From: Paenibacillus rubinfantis
GTDB taxonomy: Bacteria > Bacillota > Bacilli > Paenibacillales > Paenibacillaceae
Length of the DNA stretch: 64,000 bases
Assembly (NCBI RefSeq): GCF_001486505.1
Contig: NZ_LN909055.1
Location: 34,834 to 98,833, forward strand
Direction of reading: 5' to 3'
Positions within the stretch are counted from its first letter, which is position 1. The number at the start of each line of letters is the position of its first letter. A program made the translations under genes and the position numbers. This document shows positions 44,690 through 52,886 of the stretch, piece after piece. The notes under the pieces were generated by a model that was not told the origin of the DNA, did no database searches, and saw only the letters and a program-made list of their open reading frames with translations.

Positions 44690-45472
44690 TTAAGTCTGCT
44701 GCCCTAGCGTAATTCCTACTGGTTGAACCGTAATCCCTGCGGCGGTAAACGAGCTGCGAATTTTATCCGCGAACTCTACGGCATGCACGCCGTCGCCGTG
44801 AATACAAATCGTATCGGCTTGGATCGCGACATCAACGTTCTGCTGCGTCATGACCTTGCCTTCTGCGACCATACGAATCACCTGTTTTACCGATTGTTCC
44901 TCATCCGTGATCAAGGCGTCCGGTAAACGGCGCGAGGTAAGCGAACCGTCGGATTGGTAGGTCCTGTCGGAGAACACTTCGCTGGCTGTGCGCAAACCGG
45001 TTTTTTTCCCGGCTTGAATCAGCTCACTGCCGGCTAGGCCAAACAAAATCAACTCCGGATCCACCTTATACACCGCTTCAGCGATCGCCTCCGCCAAACC
45101 GGCGTTCCGTGCCGCCATGTTATATAAGGATCCGTGCGCTTTCACATGCTGCAGTTTCGCTCCTTGCGCGCGTACGAATCCCCACAGCGCCCCGATCTGA
45201 TAAACCACGATGTCATAGGCCTCCTGCGGAGACAGGTCCATATCCCGTCGTCCGAAGCCCACCATATCCTGCAAGCCGGGATGCGCCCCCAAGGCAACGC
45301 CGTGATCCAATGCCAGCTTGACGGTTTGACGCATGGTCGCCGGATCGCCGGCATGGAAGCCGCATGCGATATTCGCCGAGGTGACGAATTGCAAAACCTC
45401 GCTGTCCCTGCCCAGCTTATACGCGCCAAAGCTCTCGCCCATATCACAGTTCAAATCCACTACATTCTTCAT
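44690..45472 (-). CDS. pxpA: 5-oxoprolinase subunit A-like (LamB/YcsF)
   Basis: 260 residues, LamB/YcsF family, with [12 protein letters not shown] at the N-terminus, [28 protein letters not shown] and [10 protein letters not shown], all diagnostic. PxpA with PxpB and PxpC forms a widespread ATP-dependent 5-oxoprolinase that opens the lactam ring of pyroglutamate. Here the A subunit lies about 5.5 kb from pxpBC but in the same cluster. In this context it may open a different cyclic amide made by the hydroxylase. Confidence 0.9.
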   Translation of the reverse strand: MKNVVDLNCDMGESFGAYKLGRDSEVLQFVTSANIACGFHAGDPATMRQTVKLALDHGVALGAHPGLQDMVGFGRRDMDLSPQEAYDIVVYQIGALWGFVRAQGAKLQHVKAHGSLYNMAARNAGLAEAIAEAVYKVDPELILFGLAGSELIQAGKKTGLRTASEVFSDRTYQSDGSLTSRRLPDALITDEEQSVKQVIRMVAEGKVMTQQNVDVAIQADTICIHGDGVHAVEFADKIRSSFTAAGITVQPVGITLGQQT

Positions 45473-45538
45473 GTTGAAACTGCTCCTCTCACAATTCGTT
45501 CATGGCATTAATTCATGACATTAACTATGAAACAAGCC

Positions 45539-45597
45539 AGCCTCAAACGGCGCATAACAACGGGATTCCTTCCTTCCGTTGCCTGCCGGTTGAGGCT
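45539..45597 (-). terminator. nested hairpin between the UbiD and pxpA genes
   Basis: Outer 8-bp stem AGCCTCAA/TTGAGGCT and an inner CAACGG/CCGTTG stem. It lies between the UbiD gene and pxpA and has no U-tract, so it is more likely an mRNA-processing or stability element than a full terminator. Confidence 0.45.
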
Positions 45598-45604
45598 ACC
45601 TACT

Positions 45605-47032
45605 TTAGATTTGCCAGTTGTTTTTCTCTTCCGAATTCAGTGCTCGCAGCGAAGCCAGATCTGCCAACTCGACCTTCTCTTTCGGGACGACCGCTCGCTT
45701 CGGAAAGACCACCGGCGGCGCTGGCTTGGTGGCATCCACTATCACAGCGCTGGACATGCGCGGCGTGTTCTTGCCTTCGGCGTTATACTCCCAGTTCGTC
45801 GGGAGCAGTCCACCCGGTCCGTTCCAACGCGGGATGACCAGCAGATCACGCTCCGCATCAAACCGCGTGCCAATCGCCCAAGCGACCTCCTCGCCATTAA
45901 ACACGTCGATATCCTCATCCACAACGACGATATGACGCAAATTTTCCGGTTCCGTGTTTAGCGCCGCAAAAGCTGCCTTTTTCACGTCCGCGTCCTTTTC
46001 TTTTTGAATCGACAGATAACAATTCATCCGGCTGTAAAAAGGAACGTTAACCGTCTTTAGTCCCGGGACGATTTTCTTTACCGTATGGTAAATACTGCCC
46101 GAGCGCGGCACTCCGCCCACAACCAAATGCTCTCGTCCGGAAGCGACGATATCCTGGAAGATCGCATGGTTCCGGTATGTAATGCGTTTGATACGGATCG
46201 TGGGTACCGAACCACCGCCAAGGTAGTGGCCCGGCCATTCGCCAAACGGCCCCTCACTGTGATCGTTATCCGGCAGAATTTCGCCTTCCAAAATAATCTC
46301 GGCATGCGCCGGCACGAGCAAATCGGACGTATCCGCCTGCACCAGCTCCAAAGGCTCGCCCATTAACGCGCCAGCCGCTTCATATTCGCCGCCAACGCCT
46401 TGAACCCGGGAGACGGCTCCCATGATGAAGCCGGGATGATGGCCCAGGGCGATGGCAATCGGAGCCGGCTTGCCTTGTTTTTTATACTTCTTATAGATCA
46501 ATCCGCCATGGTGTGCGCCAAGGAACCAAACGCCCATATCGCGTTCATTAAAGATTTGGTGTCGATAGATGCCCGCATTAATCAACCCGGAATCCGGGTC
46601 GCGGATAATCATCACCCCCGCCGATAAGTACGGTCCGCCGTCCATCTCGTTGTGCACGGGAATCGGCAGCTTGGACAGATCGACCTCCGCCTCTTCGATC
46701 ACGTTTTCTTTCACTTTGGCAGCGGCACGGTCTACGACCACCGGTTCGATCGGCTGTTGCAATTTCTCGCCGTATACCCGCGGAATGTCTTGAACCTCAC
46801 ACCCCAGGTAGAGTGCAACGCGCTCGTAGGAGGTTAACAAGTTGGATATGCATGCCATTTGCGCCCCTTTAACCTTGTTGAACAACAAAGCCGGGTAATC
46901 GCCTTTCTCCGCCAATGCCGCAGCATATGCGGTGATTCCAAAACGCGGGTCTACTTCCGTATCAACGAGCTTGACGCTGTTCGCGTCGAATTGGCTTAAT
47001 TGCCCGAGATAAGTTCTTAAATCTTTGGCCAT
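45605..47032 (-). CDS. UbiD-family decarboxylase
   Basis: 475 residues from ATG 47032; the frame is open to 47113 but that part covers a hairpin. UbiD family: NAGIYRHQIFN contains the prenyl-FMN-binding Arg region, and SEGPFGEWPGHY the catalytic Glu pair (equivalents of E277/E282 in fungal Fdc1). It catalyses reversible non-oxidative decarboxylation of (hetero)aromatic or alpha,beta-unsaturated acids and needs prenylated FMN. No UbiX-type prenyltransferase gene is in the window, so the cofactor must come from elsewhere. Its placement beside an uptake system suggests that it acts early on an imported acid. Confidence 0.9.
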   Translation of the reverse strand: MAKDLRTYLGQLSQFDANSVKLVDTEVDPRFGITAYAAALAEKGDYPALLFNKVKGAQMACISNLLTSYERVALYLGCEVQDIPRVYGEKLQQPIEPVVVDRAAAKVKENVIEEAEVDLSKLPIPVHNEMDGGPYLSAGVMIIRDPDSGLINAGIYRHQIFNERDMGVWFLGAHHGGLIYKKYKKQGKPAPIAIALGHHPGFIMGAVSRVQGVGGEYEAAGALMGEPLELVQADTSDLLVPAHAEIILEGEILPDNDHSEGPFGEWPGHYLGGGSVPTIRIKRITYRNHAIFQDIVASGREHLVVGGVPRSGSIYHTVKKIVPGLKTVNVPFYSRMNCYLSIQKEKDADVKKAAFAALNTEPENLRHIVVVDEDIDVFNGEEVAWAIGTRFDAERDLLVIPRWNGPGGLLPTNWEYNAEGKNTPRMSSAVIVDATKPAPPVVFPKRAVVPKEKVELADLASLRALNSEEKNNWQI

Positions 47033-47074
47033 GTGCGGATCGCCTTCTTTCTGTATTATCGTCGGTCGTGAAAT

Positions 47075-47120
47075 AAATCGGGCAAAACGCCGCGGGAATC
47101 CGCGCGATTTCACCCGATTT
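47075..47120 (-). terminator. hairpin 3' of the binding-protein gene
   Basis: AAATCGGG/CCCGATTT outer stem with a GC-rich CGCGGA/CCGCG inner stem, followed on the minus strand by ATTTC. It lies immediately after the substrate-binding-protein gene and may stop part of the transcription or protect the upstream message. Confidence 0.55.
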
Positions 47121-47129
47121 TCATATGAC

Positions 47130-48167
47130 TTAAGGAAGCAGTGACAGGTCTACTGTATCGGCGAACGGAATTTCTTTCTCGATCACGCCCGCCTCGATTT
47201 GGGTATTCGAGACGTTTTTCGCGCCTTCTTCGGAAACTTTGAGGCCTGCCGGCACTTTTGCCAGCTGGTTTTTCACCGCGGTCTCCATAACGTCGGCCGG
47301 AATTTGATCAAACTCTTTCAGCATCGCTTCAACCGCGGATGCCGGATCCTTCTGCACGCGTTCATTCACTTCATTGCTCACCTGCAGGAACCGCTTCATC
47401 GCATCCTGATTTTTGTCGACCCAATCCGTTTTCGCCATCACAGTAATTCCGGCAAAATCGTACGGTGGATCGTACAACACCCGATAGTTCCCGGTAGCAA
47501 CCATTTGAGAAATCGTCGGCTCGGAAACCATACCGCCTGCGGCTTTTCCGCTTTCGATCGCGGCCAACATCGTAGCGCCGCTTCCGCCGTTGATGATTTG
47601 GACGTCTTTGTCCGGGTTGATATTGGCGGTTTTTAAACCTTCACGAAGTCCGGTGTCAGACAAGCTTCCCACCTTGGTTACGGCCAGCGTTGTTCCCTTC
47701 AAATCTTCCAGCGATTGGAACGAGGAATCCTTCTTCACGACCAGCGAATAGCCAACGCCATTGTAAATCTCGCCGTAAGCTTTAACGCCAAGTCCGTTCT
47801 TTTGTTGTCTTAATACATGCTCATAAGAACCCAATACGATGTCCAAGCTGCCGCCAACCAGGGCTTGTACCATATCGGCACCAGACGTAAAGCTTTGTTT
47901 GTCGATCGTAATTCCAGCTTTCTCATAAGAGCCATCATTGATGCCGATTTGCGCGATGATTGGCGTCATGCCGCCGCCCACCAGACCTACACGGATCTTC
48001 ACGTTTTCTGGCTGACTTGCGCCGTCTCCTCCGTTAGTTCCCGTTGCTGCGTTGCCAGCACCTCCGTTATCGCCCGCAGGAGCCGCATTGTTGTTATTTC
48101 CGCATGCACTGACCAAAGCCATCGTCAGGACCAGCAGCGTTGCCAAAAGCATTTTCGTTTTTTTCAT
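47130..48167 (-). CDS. ABC transporter substrate-binding lipoprotein (NMT1/TauA-like)
   Basis: 345 residues, AAGGAGGGG upstream. Lipoprotein signal with lipobox LVSAC (Cys22) followed by an Asn/Gly/Ala-rich linker. The mature part is an NMT1/SsuA/TauA-type binding protein (VRVGLVGGGMTPIIAQIGI-like opening; SFTSGADMVQALVGGSLDIVLGS). This group binds small organics such as sulfonates, nitriles, pyrimidines and aromatic acids. With the permease and ATPase genes it forms a complete importer, presumably for the substrate of the neighbouring enzymes. Confidence 0.9.
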   Translation of the reverse strand: MKKTKMLLATLLVLTMALVSACGNNNNAAPAGDNGGAGNAATGTNGGDGASQPENVKIRVGLVGGGMTPIIAQIGINDGSYEKAGITIDKQSFTSGADMVQALVGGSLDIVLGSYEHVLRQQKNGLGVKAYGEIYNGVGYSLVVKKDSSFQSLEDLKGTTLAVTKVGSLSDTGLREGLKTANINPDKDVQIINGGSGATMLAAIESGKAAGGMVSEPTISQMVATGNYRVLYDPPYDFAGITVMAKTDWVDKNQDAMKRFLQVSNEVNERVQKDPASAVEAMLKEFDQIPADVMETAVKNQLAKVPAGLKVSEEGAKNVSNTQIEAGVIEKEIPFADTVDLSLLP

Positions 48168-48214
48168 TTGATTCCCCTCCTTGAATAGTCGTTTTCTTTC
48201 TAAATTTATGGTTG

Positions 48215-48249
48215 CTCCATTTCATTTCATCGCATGAAATAAAATGGAG
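48215..48249 (-). other. hairpin between permease and binding-protein genes
   Basis: CTCCATTT-ATTTCAT / ATGAAAT-AAATGGAG is a 16-bp stem with one mismatch and a three-base loop. There is no T-run. Hairpins at this place in ABC operons commonly protect the binding-protein mRNA against 5' or 3' decay. Confidence 0.6.
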
Positions 48250-48257
48250 TTCTTCCC

Positions 48258-49064
48258 TTAGCGGTATTTCAGCAAACGCCGTTCCACCTGAACAATAATC
48301 TGTTCCAATACAACCGCGATGATCATGATCAGGACGAGGCCTGTAAAAATCCCCGTCGTATCCAGCATGTTGGACGAATACGTAATGTAGTATCCCAGCC
48401 CCCGATTGGAGCCAACCAGCTCGGCGATCACGGACCCGATCAGGGCCATGCCGATATTCAGCCGCAAGCTCGTTAGAATCCAGACCGTAATGGAAGGGAG
48501 CACTACCCAGCGAAGCTTATGCGTCCATTTAGCTTTAAACGTGCTCATCATATCCATCAGATCTTTGTCGATGTTGCGCACACCTTCATAGGCGTTGTAA
48601 AAGGCTACGAAGATTACCATCGCTACGACCATGAGGATCTTCGAGGTCATCCCGATCCCGAACCAGACGATGAAGAGCGGGGCAAGCGACACCCGAGGCA
48701 AACTGTATAATGCCATGATGTAAGGGTAGACCCATTTCTGAAAAATCCCGCTGAATGCAAGCAGAATCCCCAGCAGCGTCCCGCCCAGCATCCCGATAAT
48801 GAGCCCCACGATGGACTCCTGCAATGTAATGCTCATATGGAACCATAGGTCCCCGTTTGCAGTCATCTCAATGATCCGTTGAATAATCAAAGACGGCTTA
48901 CTTAGCCAAAAAGAATTAAACGCCGTACCCGAAAGCAGTTCCCATAAGCCGATAAGAACGATAAATACGACCAATCTGCCGATCCACACAGCCGCGCTGC
49001 GATTCCCGCGCCCTGCCTTAGAGGAAGGAGAGCTTGCCGATGTTGCCGTTGATTTGGTTGCCAT
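48258..49064 (-). CDS. ABC transporter permease (SsuC/TauC-like)
   Basis: 268 residues, GGAGGAATTATC before the ATG. A Ser/Thr-rich cytoplasmic N-tail of about 25 residues is followed by six transmembrane helices. The EAA-like loop (YEGVRNIDKDLMDMMSTFKAK) sits between helices 4 and 5. It belongs to the BPD_transp_1 family of nitrate/sulfonate/taurine-type importers. It lies 15 bp after the ATPase gene, so the two are co-transcribed. Confidence 0.92.
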   Translation of the reverse strand: MATKSTATSASSPSSKAGRGNRSAAVWIGRLVVFIVLIGLWELLSGTAFNSFWLSKPSLIIQRIIEMTANGDLWFHMSITLQESIVGLIIGMLGGTLLGILLAFSGIFQKWVYPYIMALYSLPRVSLAPLFIVWFGIGMTSKILMVVAMVIFVAFYNAYEGVRNIDKDLMDMMSTFKAKWTHKLRWVVLPSITVWILTSLRLNIGMALIGSVIAELVGSNRGLGYYITYSSNMLDTTGIFTGLVLIMIIAVVLEQIIVQVERRLLKYR

Positions 49065-49079
49065 GATAATTCCTCCTCT

Positions 49080-49856
49080 CTATTCCCCGTCAGACATTTG
49101 GGCCCAAATTTCTTTCTGCAGTTCCTTGAACTGGGGATCGAAACGGATGTCGTAAAACGGGCGCGGCCGCTCCAGATTTACTTTAAACTCCGCTTTGATC
49201 CGTCCCGGCCGTGAGGTCATCACGATCACCCGGTCGGATAACGCAATCGCCTCTTCGATGTCGTGGGTAATGAATAGGACGCTTTTACCGACATTTTCCC
49301 ACAGCTGTAAGAACTCTTCCCCGATCTTCACCCGGGTCTGCGCATCCAACGGTCCAAACGGCTCGTCCATCAGATAAATATCAGGGTCATAGGCAAAGGT
49401 TCTCGCCAAGGCGACCCGCTTGCGCATCCCGCCGGACAATTCTTTCGGATGGTAACCGCCGAAGCCATCAAGTCCGACCATTTTCAGCAGCCGGTTCGCC
49501 TCGTCCAATTGTTCATTTTTCGGAAGCCCTTTGATCTCCAATGGAAGACGGACATTATCGATCACGCTTTTCCAGGGGAGCAAGGCATCATTTTGAAAGA
49601 CCATACCCACCTGGCTTGGCACACCTTGGATCTCCTGACCATCCAGGAAGGCGCTGCCGCCGGCTGGCTTCAGCAGCCCGGACACCACTTTCAGCAAGGT
49701 CGACTTGCCGCAACCGCTTGGACCAACAACGGATACGAACTCGCCGTCCTCCACCTTAAGCTGAACATCCTCCAAAGCGACGGTGCGTTGGCCCTTGGAC
49801 TCGTATTCCACGCGTAAATCCCGAATTTCGAGTTTGGGATGGCTTTTATTCTCCAT
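49080..49856 (-). CDS. ABC transporter ATPase (SsuB/TauB-like)
   Basis: 258 residues from ATG 49856, with GGAGG nine bases upstream; an in-frame ATG at 49907 has no such site. Walker A GPSGCGKST, signature LSGGMRKRVALART, Walker B IYLMDEPFGPLD and the H-loop ITHDIEEA are intact. Nitrate/sulfonate/taurine ATPase subgroup. It powers the importer formed with the next two genes. Confidence 0.94.
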   Translation of the reverse strand: MENKSHPKLEIRDLRVEYESKGQRTVALEDVQLKVEDGEFVSVVGPSGCGKSTLLKVVSGLLKPAGGSAFLDGQEIQGVPSQVGMVFQNDALLPWKSVIDNVRLPLEIKGLPKNEQLDEANRLLKMVGLDGFGGYHPKELSGGMRKRVALARTFAYDPDIYLMDEPFGPLDAQTRVKIGEEFLQLWENVGKSVLFITHDIEEAIALSDRVIVMTSRPGRIKAEFKVNLERPRPFYDIRFDPQFKELQKEIWAQMSDGE

Positions 49857-49932
49857 AGTTGATTTCCTCCATACTGAATTTTCCATTCCTGCTGTCTGTT
49901 TATGCATGCCGGTCCAAGTCGTCCGATCCCAA

Positions 49933-50946
49933 TTAACGTTTGGAAGTCTCTAGCTGTTCCAGGCCATTCCGTAATGTTTGGATCGCATTCTCCCGTTCGA
50001 TCAGTTGCCGCTGCGCCTCTTGCAAGGTAATCTTCCTGAATCGTACCCGTGCACCTAAGTTGGTTTGAGCTAGCAGCGGCAAATCTACGCTTGCGACTTG
50101 CGCTATTTTAGGATATCCTCCGGTTGTTTGGCGATCCGCCATCAATATAATCGGGTTCCCGTCAGGCGGTACCTGTACAGTTCCCATTGTCACGGCCGAG
50201 GAAATCATCTCTTTCGATTGATTCATCTGCAATTGCCGGCCCTTGAAACGGTAACCCATCCGGTCGGACTGTGGTAAAACCGCAAATTGCTCCTGCCATA
50301 AATCGAGTTGGCTTTGTTCTTGAAACAAATCGTATTCTTCCCCAGGGATCAACTGAACGATGGGGTTGGCCGCATACTTCGGAAGGATTTCCGGAAATAC
50401 CGCCCACCGACTGAACGCACCGGACTCCTTGCTCGCCTCTCTGGCAAGTGAAGCAAGCAAATGGGAGCCGCGTGGCGTCATTTCACCAAAAGATAGTTGA
50501 TCGCCTGCAACGAGCGACCGCCCCTCATATCCGCCAATCCCTGCTCTCAAATAGGTCGAACGGCTGTTCATGCGGACCGGAACATCAATACCGCCTCCCA
50601 CCGCCAGGTAAGCGCGGCAGCCTAGCTTCGCCGGACCGAAGGTCAGCGTGCTTCCCTTAGGTGCCAGCACGGTCCTCCATAAGGGGACGGGGATTCCGTT
50701 CAGCTTAGGCGATAAATCTCCTCCGCATAACGAGATCAGTGCCGTTTGTTCGAAGCGGATCACCGGTCCGAGCAGTGTAATCTCAAGCCCGGCCTCTCCT
50801 TCCGCATTCCCGACCAGCAAATTCGCAAGGCGTAACGCAAAAGCATCCATCGCTCCGCTAACGATCACGCCATACTTCTGAACGCCGAACCTTCCGAGAT
50901 CCTGAACCGTGGTTAACAAGCCGGGTTTTTCAATCAGCAAGCTCAT
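49933..50946 (-). CDS. pxpC: 5-oxoprolinase subunit C-like (KipA)
   Basis: 337 residues, biotin-dependent carboxyltransferase/allophanate-hydrolase subunit 2 family. Typical motifs: VQDLGRFGVQKYGV, GAMDAFALRLANLLVGN and QTTGGYPKIAQVASVDLPLL. The start overlaps the pxpB stop (ATGA). PxpB and PxpC are thought to phosphorylate and hydrolyse the cyclic amide with PxpA. They are first in the operon, directly under the divergent IclR-controlled region. Confidence 0.9.
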   Translation of the reverse strand: MSLLIEKPGLLTTVQDLGRFGVQKYGVIVSGAMDAFALRLANLLVGNAEGEAGLEITLLGPVIRFEQTALISLCGGDLSPKLNGIPVPLWRTVLAPKGSTLTFGPAKLGCRAYLAVGGGIDVPVRMNSRSTYLRAGIGGYEGRSLVAGDQLSFGEMTPRGSHLLASLAREASKESGAFSRWAVFPEILPKYAANPIVQLIPGEEYDLFQEQSQLDLWQEQFAVLPQSDRMGYRFKGRQLQMNQSKEMISSAVTMGTVQVPPDGNPIILMADRQTTGGYPKIAQVASVDLPLLAQTNLGARVRFRKITLQEAQRQLIERENAIQTLRNGLEQLETSKR

Positions 50947-51695
50947 CGCTCCAACTCCTCCCAGGCTTCGAATTGTTCTCGGGTGATCGAGTAAAAGCGG
51001 ACGATATCTCCAGCTTGCAACAAGGTTGGCGGCATTTGCTGCGGCTTAAACAGCTCGATTGGGGTTTTGCCGATCAATTGCCAGCCCCCTGGGGTATCGA
51101 TCGGATAAACGCCGGTCTGATCTCCGGCAATTCCGACAGTTCCTGCCGGAATGGACAAGCGGGGCGTTTCCCGCCGCGGCGTGGCGATGTGTGGGGACAT
51201 TCCTCCCAAGTACGCAAAACCGGGAGCAAACCCAAGCATAAATACTAGATAATCCGCGGAAGTATGGATTTCGATTACTTCTTTTGGAGTGAGTCCATTG
51301 CGAGAAGCAACCGTTTCTAAATCCGGCCCCCAATCCCCACCATAACAGACGGGTATTTCAATGATTCTTGCTGGTGGCGCATTAACGTCACGCAGTGTGA
51401 GAAGCAACTCGGACACGAGCGCCGCGGCCATTTGGAACGGGCCTTCTGTAAGGGATTCCCCTCCCTGCTTCGCTCCTTCCGTCATCAGCTTCATCACATC
51501 GTAGTAAATGGTCACCGACGTAAAGGCCGGAACAACCTCAACCATCCAAGGAAAAGGGTGACGATCCAGATGTTCTGCCAACTGTCTGACTTTAAGGTGA
51601 GTCTCCTTTTGAATCGAATCGCCGAACTTCACAATCAGCGCCGAATCTCCGAGTGGAGTGATGGGAATCTCTGCGATAGACGGCAAGTCGGTCAT
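50943..51695 (-). CDS. pxpB: 5-oxoprolinase subunit B-like (KipI)
   Basis: 250 residues, ATG with GGGAGGATAAAC upstream. The allophanate-hydrolase subunit 1/KipI family pattern is clear: PLGDSALIVKFGDSI, HPFPWMVEVVPAFTSVTIYYD, LVFMLGFAPGFAYLGGM and GGWQLIGKTPI. It pairs with PxpC. In B. subtilis KipI was first known as an inhibitor of sporulation kinase KinA. In this catabolic setting the oxoprolinase function is more likely. Confidence 0.9.
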   Translation of the reverse strand: MTDLPSIAEIPITPLGDSALIVKFGDSIQKETHLKVRQLAEHLDRHPFPWMVEVVPAFTSVTIYYDVMKLMTEGAKQGGESLTEGPFQMAAALVSELLLTLRDVNAPPARIIEIPVCYGGDWGPDLETVASRNGLTPKEVIEIHTSADYLVFMLGFAPGFAYLGGMSPHIATPRRETPRLSIPAGTVGIAGDQTGVYPIDTPGGWQLIGKTPIELFKPQQMPPTLLQAGDIVRFYSITREQFEAWEELER

Positions 51696-51708
51696 GTTTA
51701 TCCTCCCA

Positions 51709-51925
51709 TCCGAATTTCGGACTTCGTAATCCGTAATATGAATTTTGTGTTAAAATCATTGTTAGTTAGAATTCCATAAAAATCAAGATTTTTTCCTTTG
51801 AAATGTTCAAAAGTTTGCAATTTATGAGATCGATCCGAAATTCGGATCATGATATCCGTTTTTCGAATGCCAATATATACGATCATTATAGTTGGAATTA
51901 GATAAAAATCAAGCATAAATTTCCG
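51709..51925. promoter_or_regulatory. duplicated iclR/pxp control region with three operator-like palindromes
   Basis: Perfect palindromes TCCGAATTTCGGA (51709-51721) and GATCCGAAATTCGGATC (51832-51848), plus a weaker TCCGTTTTTCGAA (51855-51867). Each perfect copy starts a segment of about 90 bp that shares a 3' part (ATCATT-TAGTT-GAATT-ATAAAAATCAAG), so 51709-51798 and 51834-51925 look like a diverged direct duplication about 125 bp apart. The site lies between divergent pxpB and iclR and is the likely IclR target. The AT-rich stretch carries no convincing gene. Confidence 0.72.
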
Positions 51926-52007
51926 GGCCGTTTTATCGGTTTTCAACATTCTTCCATTCGTTGTATACTAATACAGAATGAACTAGAGGCCATGCAGGAG
52001 GCATAAC

Positions 52008-52802
52008 GTGCAAACCACCAACAAACATAAGAACAAAACCGTGGTCAGGTCTATGGATCTGCTCCAGTTATTTCTGACCTATCCTAAGCTGAACATCAGC
52101 GAAATGGCTAAGTTATCCGGGATCCCCAAAACCTCGGTTCTTCGGATGATCGGATCTTTAGAAGAAATGGGTTTCTTAAAAAAAGATAGGGAAGGTTCTT
52201 ATTCACTAGGTTTGCTCTTTCTTCAATACGGCAACCTGGTTGCGGAGCGGTTAGACATCCGCCATATTGCCCTTCCGGTTATGCAGCAGCTGCGTGACGA
52301 TATCCAAGAGGCTATTCATCTTGTCCTACGCGATGGGGATGAGTGTATTTATATCGAGAAGCTGGATACGGATCACCCTGTTCGGCTCTTTACGAAAATC
52401 GGACGAAAAGCCCCATTATATGCCGGCGCGTCGTCTCGCATTATATTAGCCTTTATGCCGGAGTTGGAACGTGAGGAGTACCTGGAGGCCACTGAGCTTC
52501 AGCCGATCGCCTCCGGCACGATCACCGACAAAGCAGAGCTGCGTCAGACCCTGGAGCGCTCCCGCCACGAAGGCTACAGCTTTAGTCGGTCCGAATTGGA
52601 GAACTATACCGCGGAGTTAAGCGCTCCGATCTTCGACCATACCGGCCAAATTGTCGCCGCACTAAGCGCAGCAGGATTAGAGGTCCAGTTTGAGGAAGAA
52701 CGAATTGCCGAGCTCGTTTTGGATGTGCAGCAGGCCGCCAATGAAATCTCCCGAAGATTGGGCTGTACTCGGCCCGTCCCGGTTGCGGTACACTCAAGAT
52801 AA
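52008..52802 (+). CDS. IclR-family transcriptional regulator
   Basis: 264 residues, GTG start with AGGAGG six bases upstream. The N-terminal winged helix has LNISEMAKLSGIPKTSVLRM; the C-terminal IclR effector domain includes DGDECIYIEKLDTD and the GASSRIILAF loop. IclR proteins usually control catabolic operons for aromatic or small organic acids and bind the substrate or an intermediate. It is divergent from the 16-kb cluster and is its probable regulator. The stop codon lies only a few bases from the 3' end of the group II intron on the other strand, which separates the gene from the hairpin at 54709. Confidence 0.92.
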   Translation: MQTTNKHKNKTVVRSMDLLQLFLTYPKLNISEMAKLSGIPKTSVLRMIGSLEEMGFLKKDREGSYSLGLLFLQYGNLVAERLDIRHIALPVMQQLRDDIQEAIHLVLRDGDECIYIEKLDTDHPVRLFTKIGRKAPLYAGASSRIILAFMPELEREEYLEATELQPIASGTITDKAELRQTLERSRHEGYSFSRSELENYTAELSAPIFDHTGQIVAALSAAGLEVQFEEERIAELVLDVQQAANEISRRLGCTRPVPVAVHSR

Positions 52803-52845
52803 ATCGGGTAGGAGGCTACCCATTAATTGAGTAGCCGACCTCCCA

Positions 52846-52881
52846 CACCACCGTACGTACCGTTCGGTATACGGCGGTTCC
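52846..52881 (-). ncRNA. group II intron domain V
   Basis: GAACCGCCGTATACCGAACG followed by GTACGTACGGTGGTGT folds into the conserved catalytic hairpin with a terminal GAA-type loop. It is immediately followed by a domain VI hairpin containing TAATGGG. Confidence 0.85.
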
Positions 52882-52886
52882 TAAGT

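Noticed and set aside
51698..51949. 83-residue ORF between pxpB and iclR
   Set aside because: It runs through the duplicated operator region, is AT-rich, has no ribosome site and resembles no protein family.
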